Assembly: GCA_948567375.1 (NCBI GenBank)
Contig: OX419756.1
Coordinates: forward strand, 47,630,333 to 47,694,332
Length of the DNA: 64,000 nucleotides
Reading direction: 5' to 3'
DNA from: Lunularia cruciata
Taxonomy: Eukaryota > Streptophyta > Marchantiopsida > Lunulariales > Lunulariaceae
Below the pieces are notes generated by a model. It did no database searches. It was not told where the DNA came from and saw only the letters and a list, made by a program, of their open reading frames with translations. Each line of letters starts with the position of its first letter. Position 1 is the first letter of the stretch. A program made the position numbers and the translations under genes. Positions 10,601 through 21,419 of the stretch are shown here, one piece after another.

Positions 10601-12600
10601 ATTTGAACACGTCGTCTTCAAAGTCTTCAAACTCCTGACCAAAATGCTCTCGGTCAACCCCTCGCTTTTGATCTTTGCCCATGATACGTATATTTGACAA
10701 AACAAAACACAATGAACTTGTGGAGCAAGCAACCTGGTCAGATAAAACCACGCAAACCCTAGAAACCCTAAACTTCCTTGTCTGCTAGGATAATGGGTCT
10801 ACACAAGTGACAGACAGCGTGCACCAAAGAAAGACCGAAAAGAACGTTTTGAAAAACAATTTAAAACATTTTAAAACATTCTATTGTGCGTAAAAATAAC
10901 GTTTCCATACCGTCCGGCTTCCCAGACACGTGATCTATCTTAGACACAAAATTTAAACCTCAGTAGTGTTAGCTTCCAGAGCACAGAAGTCGAATTGTGG
11001 ATCTATTTCTTCTCGATCGATCTGACGACGTCTTGCTGCTGCCTAGATACACGTCCGACTGTTGCCTCTGCATGGTAGCTACGGCTGCAAGGAGCAATTT
11101 CCTTTGGTGCTTCGATGCTGGCATAACGCCTGAGTAGCGAGTAACATAGGCGGCAGCCACACGACGATCGATCGAGGAACGAGCTCCACTGTGAGTCGAG
11201 GAAATCGCGGCTTGCAGTTCGAAGGTTAGGCTCGACAACGCGCTTACTACTTTGCTTGTGTTGCCTGTAAATCGGGAATTGAGGAATGTAAAGCACCTCT
11301 GCTACAATTATTCGATTGATCAAGGTGACTGATAGGTGCAGCACAGTTTGTGAACAATTAATAAAAGGACAGTACATCATCTTTGTTACCAAAGTTGCAG
11401 CTAAAGAGATATTCGCCAACTCCACCTCCTCACTTACGTTCCCTCCGAGCCTGATAGAAAACTTCGGCAAGTATTCATAATCTTCATGGGTTATTCGGGC
11501 CTCTGTAACTTTAAGAAACACCTAGGCAAGTACAATTACTGTGAGTTGCAGATTGTGAGCAATCTGGTTCCCACATGCATAATATACACCATCGTGACAT
11601 GGGCCGCCGCAATGAGGAATTTCTGGTTGTGCCTCAATACTCTTAGAATTATCAACTCAGTAGCGTGTCACCAATAAGAATTACCATATTAGCTTCGGAA
11701 CGCACATACTCCTCCAACTCGTAAGAGCTTCGCCCGAACATTCCGTCAATACGAAGCTTCTTTCTACGAGTGAGATGTAGATTGGAAAGATGCGCGCGAC
11801 AAGGAGAACCGATGGTGCAAATACTTTGAGGCCGCCACTTGACCTCACTTGACATTGAAACGATTCTTACAAGTGGTCATTTACATCCTCACATGCAAGA
11901 CATTCGGACAGCGCTTTCATGCAACGGGAAATGACGGCGACCTTCAACCTTACCTTACGAACAAAAGACGTGAACGGTGATGCTTCACGTATCGGACAAG
12001 GAATGACACACAGACAGTACAAAGCGGAAAAGATTGAATCTTATACTCACAAGAGAAGGATATTGGCGAAGTGATGACATCAGTCTCCGATGAATTTTCT
12101 CACAGGAGACATTATTGTAAGAGCTAAAGGGGTGACGTGCTATTTCGACTCTCCCGAGAATAGCCTAAACCCCTTCCTCCATTGCTCGAACGCCATGAAT
12201 TGACACTGCTTTCTAAACTCCAACGAGCGGACCAGCGTCACATGGAGAAGTCATTTACCGGCAGGGAGCGTCCACTCCCCTGTTACTACGGTACAACGCC
12301 ATACATTGTGCTTGCGCTACACTAGCTCCCCTGTGTTATCTCATTGGCTATCGACAATACGTCGACGTTCTGAATCGATTGCACAGGTTGAATCTGCATT
12401 AATCATCTATGAAGATTTTTAAGCTCTCAATCAACAAGCGATGAGGTCGCACCGGCAGAGGCGAAATGACGGTATGAGTAGAATCGTGTATATCTTCTCG
12501 GAGTCCCTCATATGCTTTCTCCAAGGCCTTCAAGCACCTGTCTGGTTGCCATGGTAAAGTAGATCCACAATTATTGTCCATGTGACCGTCTTGAAGGTTT
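10601..12600. other. Unassigned higher-complexity region downstream of the cysteine-rich gene
   Basis: The sequence changes to a balanced base composition. Minus-strand open frames at 11003-11521 and 10969-11238 overlap each other and show no recognisable domain. A telomere-box-like ccctagaaaccctaaac occurs near 10757. The part next to 12627 may be the 3' untranslated region of the minus-strand gene; a short frame there (12399-12581) has no recognised homology. Unannotated exons cannot be excluded. Confidence 0.3.
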
Positions 12601-12626
12601 TACGAATGCATGAGTGAGTGAGTAGT

Positions 12627-13133
12627 TTAGATGCCTATCCCTGTAAACTTTGTAGTTTTAGAAGCAGAACCCGCAGGACAAGTGAAGATCTGTTTCGGTA
12701 ATCTCAACGCCTCGATCTCACCAAAACAGCAGTCATCCACCGCCTCGCTTCGACACCATCGACAGCCGTCTGAGAGCGCACACTGCTTCTGGTCCACTAT
12801 TTCATCGCACGTAGAAACCTCTACAAATGCCTTCAACACCTTCCGGTTGCAAAACTCTCCGAGTTCAAGAGACCGCGCTGGTGAATAGCATCGGCGCGGC
12901 AAATCGCACCAAACACAGCCTGCAACCTCGGCCCTAGAGCACGCTTCTCTGCTCTCGTACAAACAATCCTCATCCCCAAGTGTCGTCTCCGTCCCCGCCT
13001 CTTGGCATACCACCAGACTTATTAGTGACAGAAACCCCAAAGCCACGAATGCCGCCCGAAGATTCCCCATTGTCACTACCACTTCCCTCCTCCGTGCCAT
13101 GATCCACCTCCCATAAACCTCTAGGACATACAC
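12627..13133 (-). CDS. Secreted cysteine-rich protein with two CxWC modules
   Basis: The open frame is 168 codons from the first ATG. A second ATG at 13100 (MARRREVVV) and a third at 13070 (MGNLRAAF) give better signal peptides: a basic start followed by AAFVALGFLSLISLVVC. The mature part has two similar modules, C-x7-C-x7-C-V-W-C (DCLYESREAC...GCVWC) and C-x8-C-x5-C-R-W-C (TCDEIVDQKQC...GCRWC), each followed by further cysteines. The second ends LPKQIFTC. The even cysteine spacing suggests disulfide-bonded PSI-like folds in an extracellular or secretory protein. I do not recognise a named family. A TATA box lies 80-90 bp upstream. No intron is needed, though a further 3' exon cannot be ruled out. 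Confidence 0.7.
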   Translation of the reverse strand: MYVLEVYGRWIMARRREVVVTMGNLRAAFVALGFLSLISLVVCQEAGTETTLGDEDCLYESREACSRAEVAGCVWCDLPRRCYSPARSLELGEFCNRKVLKAFVEVSTCDEIVDQKQCALSDGCRWCRSEAVDDCCFGEIEALRLPKQIFTCPAGSASKTTKFTGIGI

Positions 13134-13216
13134 GCCACGGAACTCGATCAGTCACTCCTACTACGCCCCTCTTATACGAACCACGGAGCCACAAGTGATT
13201 GAATCACTGTTCGCGT

Positions 13217-13225
13217 TATTTATAG
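13217..13225 (-). promoter_or_regulatory. TATA box of the cysteine-rich gene
   Basis: The minus strand reads CTATAAATA here, a good plant TATA box. Transcription would start about 30 bp downstream, near 13190. That leaves the ATG at 13133 as the first in the reading frame and 13100 and 13070 as alternatives. The flanking upstream DNA (13230-13800) is not repetitive. Confidence 0.6.
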
Positions 13226-13229
13226 ATCA

Positions 13230-14050
13230 AACTACCACAACACTCCGCCCTCGAATTCCACGACGCTTTCCACTTCCCTGCGCTCGTGCTGTAGCAGCAT
13301 CAAACCCAGCTCTCGGCTCGCCACTGATTCATATACTCGCTCGTTCCCTCGCCTGAGATTCTGGCTAAAATCAATCAATCATTTACGACCGCAGGAACAC
13401 TGTTCAATCCCGTTCTAAATCTCGACCATCTCGTCATTTAACCGATATAGATCAACGCTGTGCCGCCAATTGTCCCATAGTCGGTCGCGCTCCGACGATC
13501 CATCGACATTCTAATTTCGGCTGGCTGGCGTTTGAGGGTTCGGTGAAAATGTGATTGGCATCTGACAGCGAATGATTTCCTTGCTCCCGAGTCTCCCCTG
13601 CTGCCGTTGTTGATTACTTCACTTCAATACAACACGGACGAGGACTTGATCGGCGTTACTTGGAACCTACCGCTTTATTTACTCTCTCTGCCGTTCAATC
13701 ACGTTCGTCCTTTACGAAATCCAACCATTTACTCTGGCTTCTCGTTCCAGGGACTTGAATCTTTCTTCCCTTCTTACAAGACTACAGTACTGTACTTTCG
13801 CTAACCTACGCGCCACGTGGTCGCCAGCATCGACTTGGTAGGATGCGCACGTCCATGGACATGAGAACGCTTACCGTACACTTCGTACTCAGTCCTCTTA
13901 CGGCATGGTGCATGGACGAATATATATGATTCTGTTTACGCCGCGATGAATTTGAAGCTTTAATTTATGTAGATGTTGTCTAGGTGAAAGGTCGAGATGG
14001 ACTTAGCGGTACCCTAAATTAGGCAACTAGATTGAACACTAACTCAAGTT
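13230..14050. other. Intergenic, probable promoter side of the cysteine-rich gene
   Basis: Unique-looking, moderately GC-balanced and pyrimidine-rich sequence without a convincing gene. A 65-codon plus-strand frame at 13607-13804 has no recognisable features. It probably holds upstream regulatory DNA for the minus-strand gene. Confidence 0.4.
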
Positions 14051-14054
14051 TAGC

Positions 14055-14310
14055 AATTAGATATAACATTGCCTCGAGAAAGATTCCATTAAGACTTTGC
14101 AGTCCTTCTTTGTCTTGAGGTGGCACACGAATCTTACTTGATACTAAGTTTCAGCAACAGCACATGTAATGTTTGTGGTCAATTGGGTATAACATCGCCT
14201 CAAGAAAGATTTCAATAAGACCTTGCAGTCGTCCTATGTCTTGAGGTGGCACACGAGTCTTACTTGATACTAAGTTCCACAAAAGCACAAGTAATGTTTG
14301 CGGTCAATTG
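14055..14310. repeat. Tandem duplication, period about 126 bp
   Basis: The block with gcctcgagaaagatt (14071), cttgaggtggcacacga and cttacttgatactaagtt recurs from 14197 with about 10% difference. A partial third start (aattgagtg) follows at about 14306. Confidence 0.85.
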
Positions 14311-14559
14311 AGTGTTCTTTGTGCTTTTGTTTTCCTCTACTATTGTGATTGTTGATAACCTAGTATTAGAGGAGGATATGATCGAGTAAGAGGAGTGAGC
14401 TAGATTAAGATCAAAGTTTCATAAACAATATATATAGAGTTTTTGGTTAGTTGTGTAAATTATACACTTTTATTTTCCTTTAATATTATGATTGTTGATA
14501 GGCTAGTTTGAAGAAGTATGTGATTGAGTTGGATGTTGTTGTCTCCAAGTACTACTGTG

Positions 14560-15620
14560 ATAGACTATGAATTATCTATCCTTTCAAGCACGATATGATA
14601 CTCATTTCTTACCTCTTTACATTCTAATTGGATAGGATATTTGCTCTTGCTCTAGTAAGGATGCAAGCTATTACATTTTAGCTCCACCTTGAATGCTTGC
14701 ATATTGGCTTGCATTAGTCATACTTTCTATAGTGATTAGGTTATATCTAGGTTTTGTCCACTCATTTGCATTTTCATTATTTACTTGTGAATGTAAAACT
14801 ACTTTATATGTAATAAGGGATATGTAAAGGTATATTACATTACACTTTTGGAGAATTTTGGATAACTACTCATGATACTATTAAATATATATTATTTATA
14901 AGATTTCAATAATTACCCATGATGCCACAAGAGATAAAGTGTTTGCAATGGCAAGGGAGAGTAGATGGAACAATTGTATGCATTACAAATGATGTAAATT
15001 AGGGCAGATTTTCTATATGGTCTAAGATAATCAAGTAGGAGTAACAGATTGTAGTTATAGATCTCACGTGTAATGTAATTTTTGAGTGGATGATTATCCA
15101 TCCATGGGCGGCAAGCCGGATGACAATAGCCAAAGTTGCCAAATATAGAAATATAGGGATTTATAATAAAATCACTTCTTTGTTACTCTAGTAGTAGAAT
15201 TATATATATCTATGGATATAGCATTTAATATATTTATTATGGACTGTATAAGTAATTACAATCCTAAATAACAAAAGTTATCATTTTCCCTTTCTTTTTT
15301 TGTTGTATATTTGAAACGAGGAGTGTACATTACTATAGAATTACTATAGAGTATGTTATAGAGTGTCATTAGTTGGTACGATCTATAGATCTATACCGAA
15401 ACAATCGCATTAGACGATCTTCTTACGATGTTTCAATATTATGTAGATCCCTTTGACTTACATAATTAACATTCTAAATGTATGAGGACCGACATATTAT
15501 TTTAATGCTACGGGGCTTAGCACCATTCTACCTCATAAGCTTTTTCCTTGTACAACTTGATCGGATTTTCATCTTCCTTTTATCCTATGTATCTCTATAC
15601 AACTTCACAAACAATCAGAC
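14560..15620 (+). mobile_element. Decayed LINE copy d
   Basis: The order of motifs follows the LINE copy at 18190-18500 plus 49272-49860. They are tttgctcttgctctagtaag (14643), a gttttgtccactcatttgca block (14754), a gatgccac...gataaagtgtttgc block (14921) and, near the end, a ggggcttagcaccattctac block (15511) with a cttgtacaacttgatcgg tail. Many indels and stops separate these, so no frame survives. It is the oldest-looking copy in the window. Ends and target duplication were not resolved. Confidence 0.65.
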
Positions 15621-16657
15621 TGAATTACTATAATTCATTAGTACTATACTTGAAGGATCCAATTTCACACATAGAATAGAGCGTTCATAGTTGTCTGTCG
15701 TGTGGTATTGGGGACTTGTATATTAATTGTCATTTAAATTATCCTAAAATCCAAGAGTCTAGAATTCGTGTGCAAATGTGTGACACGTGTGCAAATGTGG
15801 GGGGAATGATTTGCTTAAGAATACCCCACCTTCCGTGTCCAGCCTGGGACGGAATGTTAGAACTGTGACGGTGGTAGAACTGTGACTGTCAACGAGAACA
15901 ATTGAACAAAGATCCACGTGAAAGAAATCAGATCTGCAAGACGGACGGGTCTGCAATGCGGCCTGAAGTTGCGGCCGGCCGGACTGGAACCCTACCTAAA
16001 ACAGAAGACATTAGACTTTGGGGCTAGATGACGAGTTTGGCCCAAAGGTCAAGCTCGGAGTTCATTCAGCCCGAAAGTCTAATTCGTCGGGTCAGCGAAA
16101 TTATAATTTCGGGCTCGGTGACAAGTTTGAGGCGATCGAATAATCCTAGGAAAGAGAATTTTGGAGTCCAGCCAGAAGAAATCAGACTTTTGACGTGCAC
16201 GCGGGGTTCGGTCGAGATTAGACTTTTGGGTGGGCAGGGAAATCCGGAGAAACTCCATAAAAAACTGTAACTTTTGAGCGCAAAGAAATGAGAAGGACTT
16301 TTCCTTCAATTCGACGTGAGAATCGCGAGGTAAAACCGCATGTCGCATGTTCTTTATTCTACGCCATCTGTAGTGTCCGTCTATAGGGTAGCGGCGATTG
16401 CCATCTATGAGAATGAAGGGGGACACGTCGGAGAACATGGCCTCATGGCTTCAAGGGGTAGGTTGCATCTTGTCAAGTATATAGATCGAAACAAGGTCTC
16501 ACGAGTGCCAACTACGATAGATAGAAGACACGTCGGATCACATGGTATCAAAGGGTGTTCTTACATTTCGGCAACTTTGAGTACCGTTGAGTCCTTCCCT
16601 CCCTTTTGAAGTTTATGAATGAAACCTAACTTGGAATCATCAGGACACATTTGAGCA
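15621..16657. other. Unassigned, balanced composition
   Basis: About 1 kb with higher GC than the flanks and no recognised gene. Overlapping short frames on both strands (16028-16270, 16079-16438, 16340-16609) show no domain or codon pattern worth a call. The last part (16610-16657) is directly continuous with the 5' side of the LINE insertion below and carries its left target-site copy CATTTGAGCA (16648-16657). Confidence 0.3.
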
Positions 16658-16889
16658 GTCGGAGAGCGATCGCACTAGAGTAATCACAATGGGTAATGTT
16701 TCTTCGGGTTGCTTCGATTATTTGTAGACCATATGATTTGCATAGTTCAGATATCTTAGGTGCTTTTGGGTAGATTCTACTTACCAATACTATGGGAGCT
16801 TAGCACCATTTTTTTTCCTTATGTCTTTTCCTTGATCTACTTGATTGAGTCTTCCCATCTTTCTTGTTTTCACACATGGTTGCCTTCCC
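16658..16889 (+). mobile_element. 5'-truncated LINE copy e
   Basis: Only the last ~230 bp of the LINE are present: the region around the aatcaca...gatgcttc block, the cagatatcttaggtg block, gggagcttagcaccattttt and the 3' end cacatggttgcctt. Exact 10-bp duplications CATTTGAGCA flank it (16648-16657 and 16890-16899). The 3' end matches that of copy g at 62441 (cacgtggttgccctt before the A-run). Confidence 0.8.
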
Positions 16890-17302
16890 CATTTGAGCAT
16901 ATGGATGGGATCCGCAACAAGTAGTGACATGGAGAGAAAAAGACCATTGTCTTTCAACATCAATCTCACTTTTGAGAGCACCTCAGTCCACATCAGTTTG
17001 GAATAGCTACACCTAGAGGTTACGAGTCTATTGCCCTAGGCATAAGGGTGCTCCTAGATATCCATCTGGAGTGGGTTCTCCTACATGTAGATGTTGAGAA
17101 CACATTTCATAGTGTCTCTCGAGCAACCATCTTTAGAGAGCTTAGGGAGGCCGGTGGATCCTTGGCAAGTCTCATTCACTTTGTGTGATTGTTCTATAGC
17201 TCTCCTACTTCCCTTTACTACCAGCATGGGTAATCACAAGAAGGAATCACCATCTTTGATTCAGTTGTCGGTACACGATAGGGAGATCCTTTAAGGGGAC
17301 CT

Positions 17303-17578
17303 TTGTTTGCCATGCCTCACTTTAGAGCTCTCTTATCTACTACTTTGGCCAGGCTAGGTTGTGTATTTCTCTCCTTAGCAGATGATACACACATTGTGGG
17401 CCTTTTAGATCAGATTAGGAAGGCCTTTGATCACTTGACTACCAAGCTACATCTTGTAGGCTTGAGAATCAAGGTGTTAAAGTGCAGAGCATGGTCCCCT
17501 TCAAGTATCCCTTCCCACCTTGAGCTTCCAAAGAGGTGTGTCACATCTACAAATGGACTACATTTCTTAAAGTGCTAG
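17303..17578 (+). pseudogene. LINE reverse transcriptase fragment with LADD motif
   Basis: A 91-codon open piece begins FAMPHFRALLSTTLARLGC and contains SLADDTHIVGLLDQI, corresponding to RT motif C with Tyr replaced by Leu, and VGLRIKVLKCRAWSPSSIP after it. The same order of residues occurs in the other LINE copies of the window. RT would copy the element RNA at a nicked chromosomal target. Confidence 0.75.
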
Positions 17579-17673
17579 TAGGATCTGAGGATTTTGTCAC
17601 ATGCTTCTTAGACATTGCCCTTGTAGAAGATATTCTCCATGTGGATGACCTTCCTCTACTAGGAGATCCATAG

Positions 17674-18000
17674 GTGGCTTTTGGTATTCTCTCTTCTAGT
17701 ATTGCTTGTCGATCAACTTACCTTCTCCACACGGTTCCCCCTTCCTTGACTTTCTTATCACATTTGGGAGCTTTTGATAGGAGGATCATGGGAGTCTTTG
17801 GTGACATCATCCAACCACAAGCATTTGAGTATGTGACAAGAGATTTGGCACATAGACAGGCATCTCTACCAATCTTGTGTGGAGGAGTAGGCTTATTATC
17901 TATAGAGGAGATGGCACCTATAGTGTTTTTGGGTAGTTATGCTCTCTTTGCACCCCTACTTTCCTCCTATTTTGTGGTTGCTAATTGGCCAATTTTGTAG
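17674..18000 (+). pseudogene. LINE post-RT region fragment
   Basis: An open piece of 108 codons in the region following the RT catalytic core (AFGILSSSIACRSTYLLHTV, then RRIMGVFGDIIQPQAFEYVT and RQASLPILCGGVGLLSIEEM). A diverged equivalent lies in LINE f at 52640-53079. It has no independent function. Confidence 0.7.
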
Positions 18001-18645
18001 ACTTATGTGACTAAGGTGGAGAAGGGATCCTTTTCTCTCTAGGTATTATTGCGGGAGATGAGAGATGGACTATCCCTATGGGCATATGAGGACCTTCCAT
18101 CCTTTGTTTCATTACCATCAGATTGGATGAGAGATTTGCAGTCTTCCTTGATAGGATGACCCTGTTAGTATATGCTACATTCTTTCTTAGTAACTCATCC
18201 ATTCCTCAAGCCACTAAAGCACATCTTTGCTCTTGCTCCGGCAAGGATGTAGGCTCTTGGATCCTAGCTCAACTGTGCATTAGGGCATTTTGATTGGCAG
18301 CAGCCACTTTCTCTACAACAATGAGGTTTTGCCTAGGTTTGGTCCACTTCTTTGTATCTTCATTACTCACTTGTGAGTGTGGTTCTACACTAGGTGTAGC
18401 AGCAGTCCACATGACATGGTGTCCCTATGGAGGATAGAGGATAGCTAACCATGATGTCATCAAGGATATTGTGTTTGTTGTGGCATGAGAGAATGAATAT
18501 TGTAACAATATGGAGTTTAACGACAAAGTTAGTAGGGCTAATGAAGTAGCAACTAAGACAAATTAGCCTAGAATATTCTAAGAGTATCTAGGAAACTAGT
18601 CGGGAAGCATCCCGGCTAGTTTAGCTTGCACCTCAAGTAGGTAGC

Positions 18646-18779
18646 TTCTAGAAGCTTCCAACTAGCTTAGCTGGCATGCCAAGTAAGCGGCTTCTAGAAG
18701 GAAGCTTCTTGAGAAGCTTCCCAATTAACTTGGCTTGCACTCCAAGAAAGTGGCTCAAGGAAGCTTCTTGAGAAGCTTC
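18646..18779 (+). promoter_or_regulatory. Cluster of heat-shock-element-like GAAnnTTC units in the E LTR
   Basis: A perfect three-unit element TTCnnGAAnnTTC lies at 18646-18658. GAAGCTTC two-unit sites follow at 18701-18708, 18713-18720, 18760-18767 and 18772-18779, all upstream of the TATA box at 18801. Heat-shock factors bind inverted GAA pentamers with this spacing. Function here is inferred. Confidence 0.55.
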
Positions 18780-18800
18780 TCAAGAGCCTTGTATGATTCT

Positions 18801-18809
18801 TATAAATAC
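18801..18809 (+). promoter_or_regulatory. LTR TATA box (E)
   Basis: TATAAATAC lies about 110 bp before the LTR end. The equivalent sites in D (21091-21100, minus) and B (31866-31873, minus) are conserved. Confidence 0.75.
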
Positions 18810-18912
18810 AAGAGCCAAAGCTCATACTAGGCATTCAGATTTTTCCCTCATTCAAGTGTCCCAATATGAGCTTCCATTCTCCTATTTCTCTCCTCAATCT
18901 TGGTCTTTTACA

Positions 18913-18928
18913 TTGGTATCAGAGCAGG
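18913..18928 (+). other. Primer-binding site, tRNA-iMet (E)
   Basis: TTGGTATCAGAGCAGG follows the LTR directly. TGGTATCAGAGC is the standard plant primer site complementary to the 3' end of initiator tRNA-Met. Confidence 0.9.
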
Positions 18929-19182
18929 AATGGGATCAATGGAATTTATGAACCACCAAATCCACTTCTACCAAACCATTGGGAATTTTTGTCCAAGTAC
19001 TACCCAAGCATTGTTTCACACAATTCCTCACCTCATGCTTAGGACAAGATTTTTTGCATATAATCACTATATTTGAGGAACCCTTGATGCTTCCAGTTGT
19101 AACTTCTGGAAAACAGTGGACATGTTGGTTCTATGTGTTAATAAATTAGATAGCTTAGGGGTGGCATGAAAGAGTAGCAACT

Positions 19183-19424
19183 ATGGCAGCAATGCTTGAG
19201 GTTATCATTGCTATGCATCAAAAAATTGAGCACCTTACTTGATTGTTTGATGAACAAGATCATCGACAATAAGAGTACGTAGAGAGTGTACCAGTTTGAG
19301 AAGAAGATCAAATCCAATTCCCTAAACCTAAGGTATTTGAAGGCAAGAATCTCCCAGGTGCAGTGGAGAATTTTGTGTTTGACTGTGAATGTTATTTTGA
19401 AGCTACCAACCTTCAAGACGAGCG
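19183..19424 (+). pseudogene. Chromovirus E gag, N-terminal part
   Basis: The likely gag start is ATG at 19183 (MAAMLEVIIAMHQKIEHLT), followed by in-frame stops. A better-preserved stretch, FEGKNLPGAVENFVFDCECY then FEATNLQDE, matches gag of D (25926-25660) and B. It breaks off at 19424 where unit X begins, and the frame resumes near 27330. Confidence 0.8.
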
Positions 19425-20059
19425 GTATCATGGGGATTGGTTGGTCTCATGAGTGCACTATGCACCTGGCTGGTTGCACTCAGACTGCTTGGCTTGTCAA
19501 CTATTCAAAGCCTTTTTGTAATCAGACGTTCTCTCTACTTGCCCGGATGGCAGTCCTTCTTGCTAGAGCAGCTTGCTACCGATCTTTCTAAATGTATGCT
19601 CATGGTAAATGGCTTCTTGGATTGGCCTCATTGGCGCAATTGTATTCTTCAAGCTTCATTGCCAATGTTAAAGTTCTGTCCATATTAAGTTACATTCAAT
19701 GGGTTGTGATGTAATTCCTCTAACGAATCACTGTCCTATGGCCAGGTTTAAGTAATCATGATCAAGTCAGTGACAGGTCTTGGAAATGCGGCTCGACTAA
19801 GACTGAGAGCTCCAAGACTGGAGTCCTCTCATTTATACTATTCATGGACTAAAGATTCACATTCATCAAGGAAGTATATATTCATCGTAATCCCAAGCCT
19901 TGCAGTTATAAATTTTTCAAGGGAAACCCAAGCAGCTTCAAACAATACAATGACCAACTAAAATCTTCAACGGCAAAGCACGTACACAAAGGAGGAGAAT
20001 TGAGCAAGTTCTACATCCTAACCCTGACAATTCTTAGCCCTCCGTTCTGTCGTGACTCC

Positions 20060-20988
20060 GTTTGAGATCTTCTCCAAGTTTGTTCTCTGGTCGATATGTT
20101 CTCGTTCCACTTCTTCTTTATTCTTGTCCTGAAACACTCACTGTAAACTCAACTCCTGGAAGGCATTTCTCCTTTGAAACCCCATGTCAATTCTTGAAAT
20201 GCTTCCTGCCAGCCATACTCAATTCCCGAAACTTCTCACTGTCAACTCATGGAAGACATTTTTCTCAACTCCTGAAACTTCTCACTGTAAACTCAACTCC
20301 TGGAAGACATTTCTGTCAACTTCCAAAACTTCTCAATGTCAACTCTTGGAAGAAGCATTTCTCCTAAAACCTTTTCTCTTTTCAAATACCATGTCTTCTC
20401 AAACCCTTCTGCCACTTCCCAAAACCCTCACTGCCAGCCCTCTCATCTCCCGAAACTTCTCACTGTCCAAAAATTCCACTCTTGGATAGCATTTCTCCTG
20501 AAAACCTTTTCTCTTTCCAAAAATCCCTGTCTTCTCAAACCCTTCTGCCACTTCCCAAAAACCCTCACTACCAGCCCTCTCATCTCCTGAAACTTCTCAT
20601 TGTCCAAAAATTCCACTCCTGGATAGCATTTCTCTTGAAAACCTTTTCTCTTTTCATATTCCATGTCTTCTCAAACCCTTCTGCCACTTCCCAAAACCCT
20701 CACTGCCAACCCTCTCATCTCCCGAAACCTCTCATTGTCCAAAAATTCCGCTCCTGGATAGCATTTCTCTTGAGAAACTTTTCTCTTTCCAAAATTCCCT
20801 ATCTTCTCAAACCCTTCTACCACTTCCCAAAAACCCTCACTGCCAGCCCTCTCATCTCTAGAAACTTCTCACTGTCCAAAAATTCCACTCCTGGATAGCA
20901 TTTCTCTTGAAAACCTTTTCTCTTTTCAAATTCCCTGTCTTCTCAAACCCTTCTGCCACTTCCCAAAAACCCTCATTGCCAGCCCTCT
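20060..20988 (-). repeat. 138-bp minisatellite, left arm
   Basis: Unit boundaries marked by agccctctcatctcccgaaa fall near 20433, 20571, 20707, 20845 and 20979, giving periods of 134-138 bp. The part 20060-20430 contains more degenerate units. On the minus strand each unit can encode about 46 residues (KRKGFQEKCYPGVEFLD then EMRGL.VRVFGKWQKG). Some units are 1-4 bp short and shift frame. The array is interrupted by chromovirus D. Confidence 0.85.
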
Positions 20989-21402
20989 TGTAAAAGACCA
21001 AAATCGAGGAGAGAAATAGGAGAATGGAAACTCACATTGGGACACTTGAATGAGGGAAAACTCCAAATGCCTAGCATGAGCTTTGGCTTTGGTATTTATA
21101 GGTAGCATACAAGACTCATGAAGCTTCTCAAGAAGCTTCCTTGAACTGCTTTCTTGGAGTGCAAGCCAAGTTAACCAGGAAGCTTCTCAAGAAGCTTCCT
21201 TCTAGAAGCCGCCTACTTGGAGTGCAAGCTAAGCTAGTTAGAAGCTTCTAGAAGCTTCCTTTTAGAAGCTACCTGCTTAGGGCGCAAGTTAACTAGTTGG
21301 GAAGTTTCCCAAGAAGCTTGTTAGATATATTCTAGGCTATTTTGTCTTATTCTCTACTTCATAAACCCGACTAACTTTGTTGCTAAACTCCATATTGTTA
21401 CA
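20989..21402 (-). repeat. 3' LTR of chromovirus D
   Basis: 414 bp, TG...CA ends, with TATA box on the minus strand at 21091-21100. It has a perfect four-unit GAAnnTTCnnGAAnnTTC array at 21241-21258. It is about 50 bp longer than the 5' LTR, which lost part of the repeat-rich segment. Confidence 0.93.
21241..21258 (-). promoter_or_regulatory. Perfect four-unit heat-shock element in the D LTR
   Basis: The bases GAAGCTTCTAGAAGCTTC fit GAAnnTTCnnGAAnnTTC exactly, about 140 bp upstream of the LTR TATA box. Further GAAGCTTC sites flank it (21120-21205). The site resembles those that bind heat-shock factor in stress-activated plant LTRs; its activity is inferred. Confidence 0.55.
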
Positions 21403-21419
21403 TATTCCACCGCCGCTAG

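Larger units (their letters stand above)
16890..18500 (+). mobile_element. LINE copy h, RT-containing 5' part (continues at 49272)
   Basis: The plus strand encodes a broken reverse transcriptase of the non-LTR type. In order it shows HLSPHQFGIATPRGYESIAL, LLHVDVENTFHSVSRATIF (RT block with the first catalytic Asp), a GTR-GDPL region near 17275, then FLSLADDTHIVG (the catalytic YADD motif appears as LADD), HLTTKLHLVGLRIKVLKC, a GILSSSIACRSTYLLHTVP stretch and RRIMGVFGDIIQPQAFEYV. Stops and frameshifts occur at 17187, 17290 and 17577 among others, so it is dead. Chromovirus E inserted at 18500; the remaining C-terminal part lies 31 kb away. Confidence 0.8.
18501..18912 (+). repeat. 5' LTR of chromovirus E
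   Basis: TGTAACAATATGG...GGTCTTTTACA. It contains a TATA box TATAAATAC at 18801 and, 20-155 bp upstream of it, repeated GAAgcTTC palindromes including the three-unit array TTCTAGAAGCTTC at 18646-18658. Confidence 0.95.

Noticed and set aside
10757..10775. Telomere-like ccctagaaaccctaaac
   Set aside because: Only two imperfect units; ordinary telo-box motifs are common in plant promoters.
11003..11521. 172-codon minus-strand open frame
   Set aside because: No recognisable domain, unusual composition and overlap with another frame; not enough support for a gene.
13607..13804. 65-codon plus-strand frame next to the cysteine-rich gene
   Set aside because: No ATG context, domain or conservation signal; likely chance in the promoter region.
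18640..18780. GAAGCTTC palindromes read as nested inverted-repeat elements
   Set aside because: They sit at conserved places in every LTR of the family and upstream of the TATA box, so they belong to the LTR itself.
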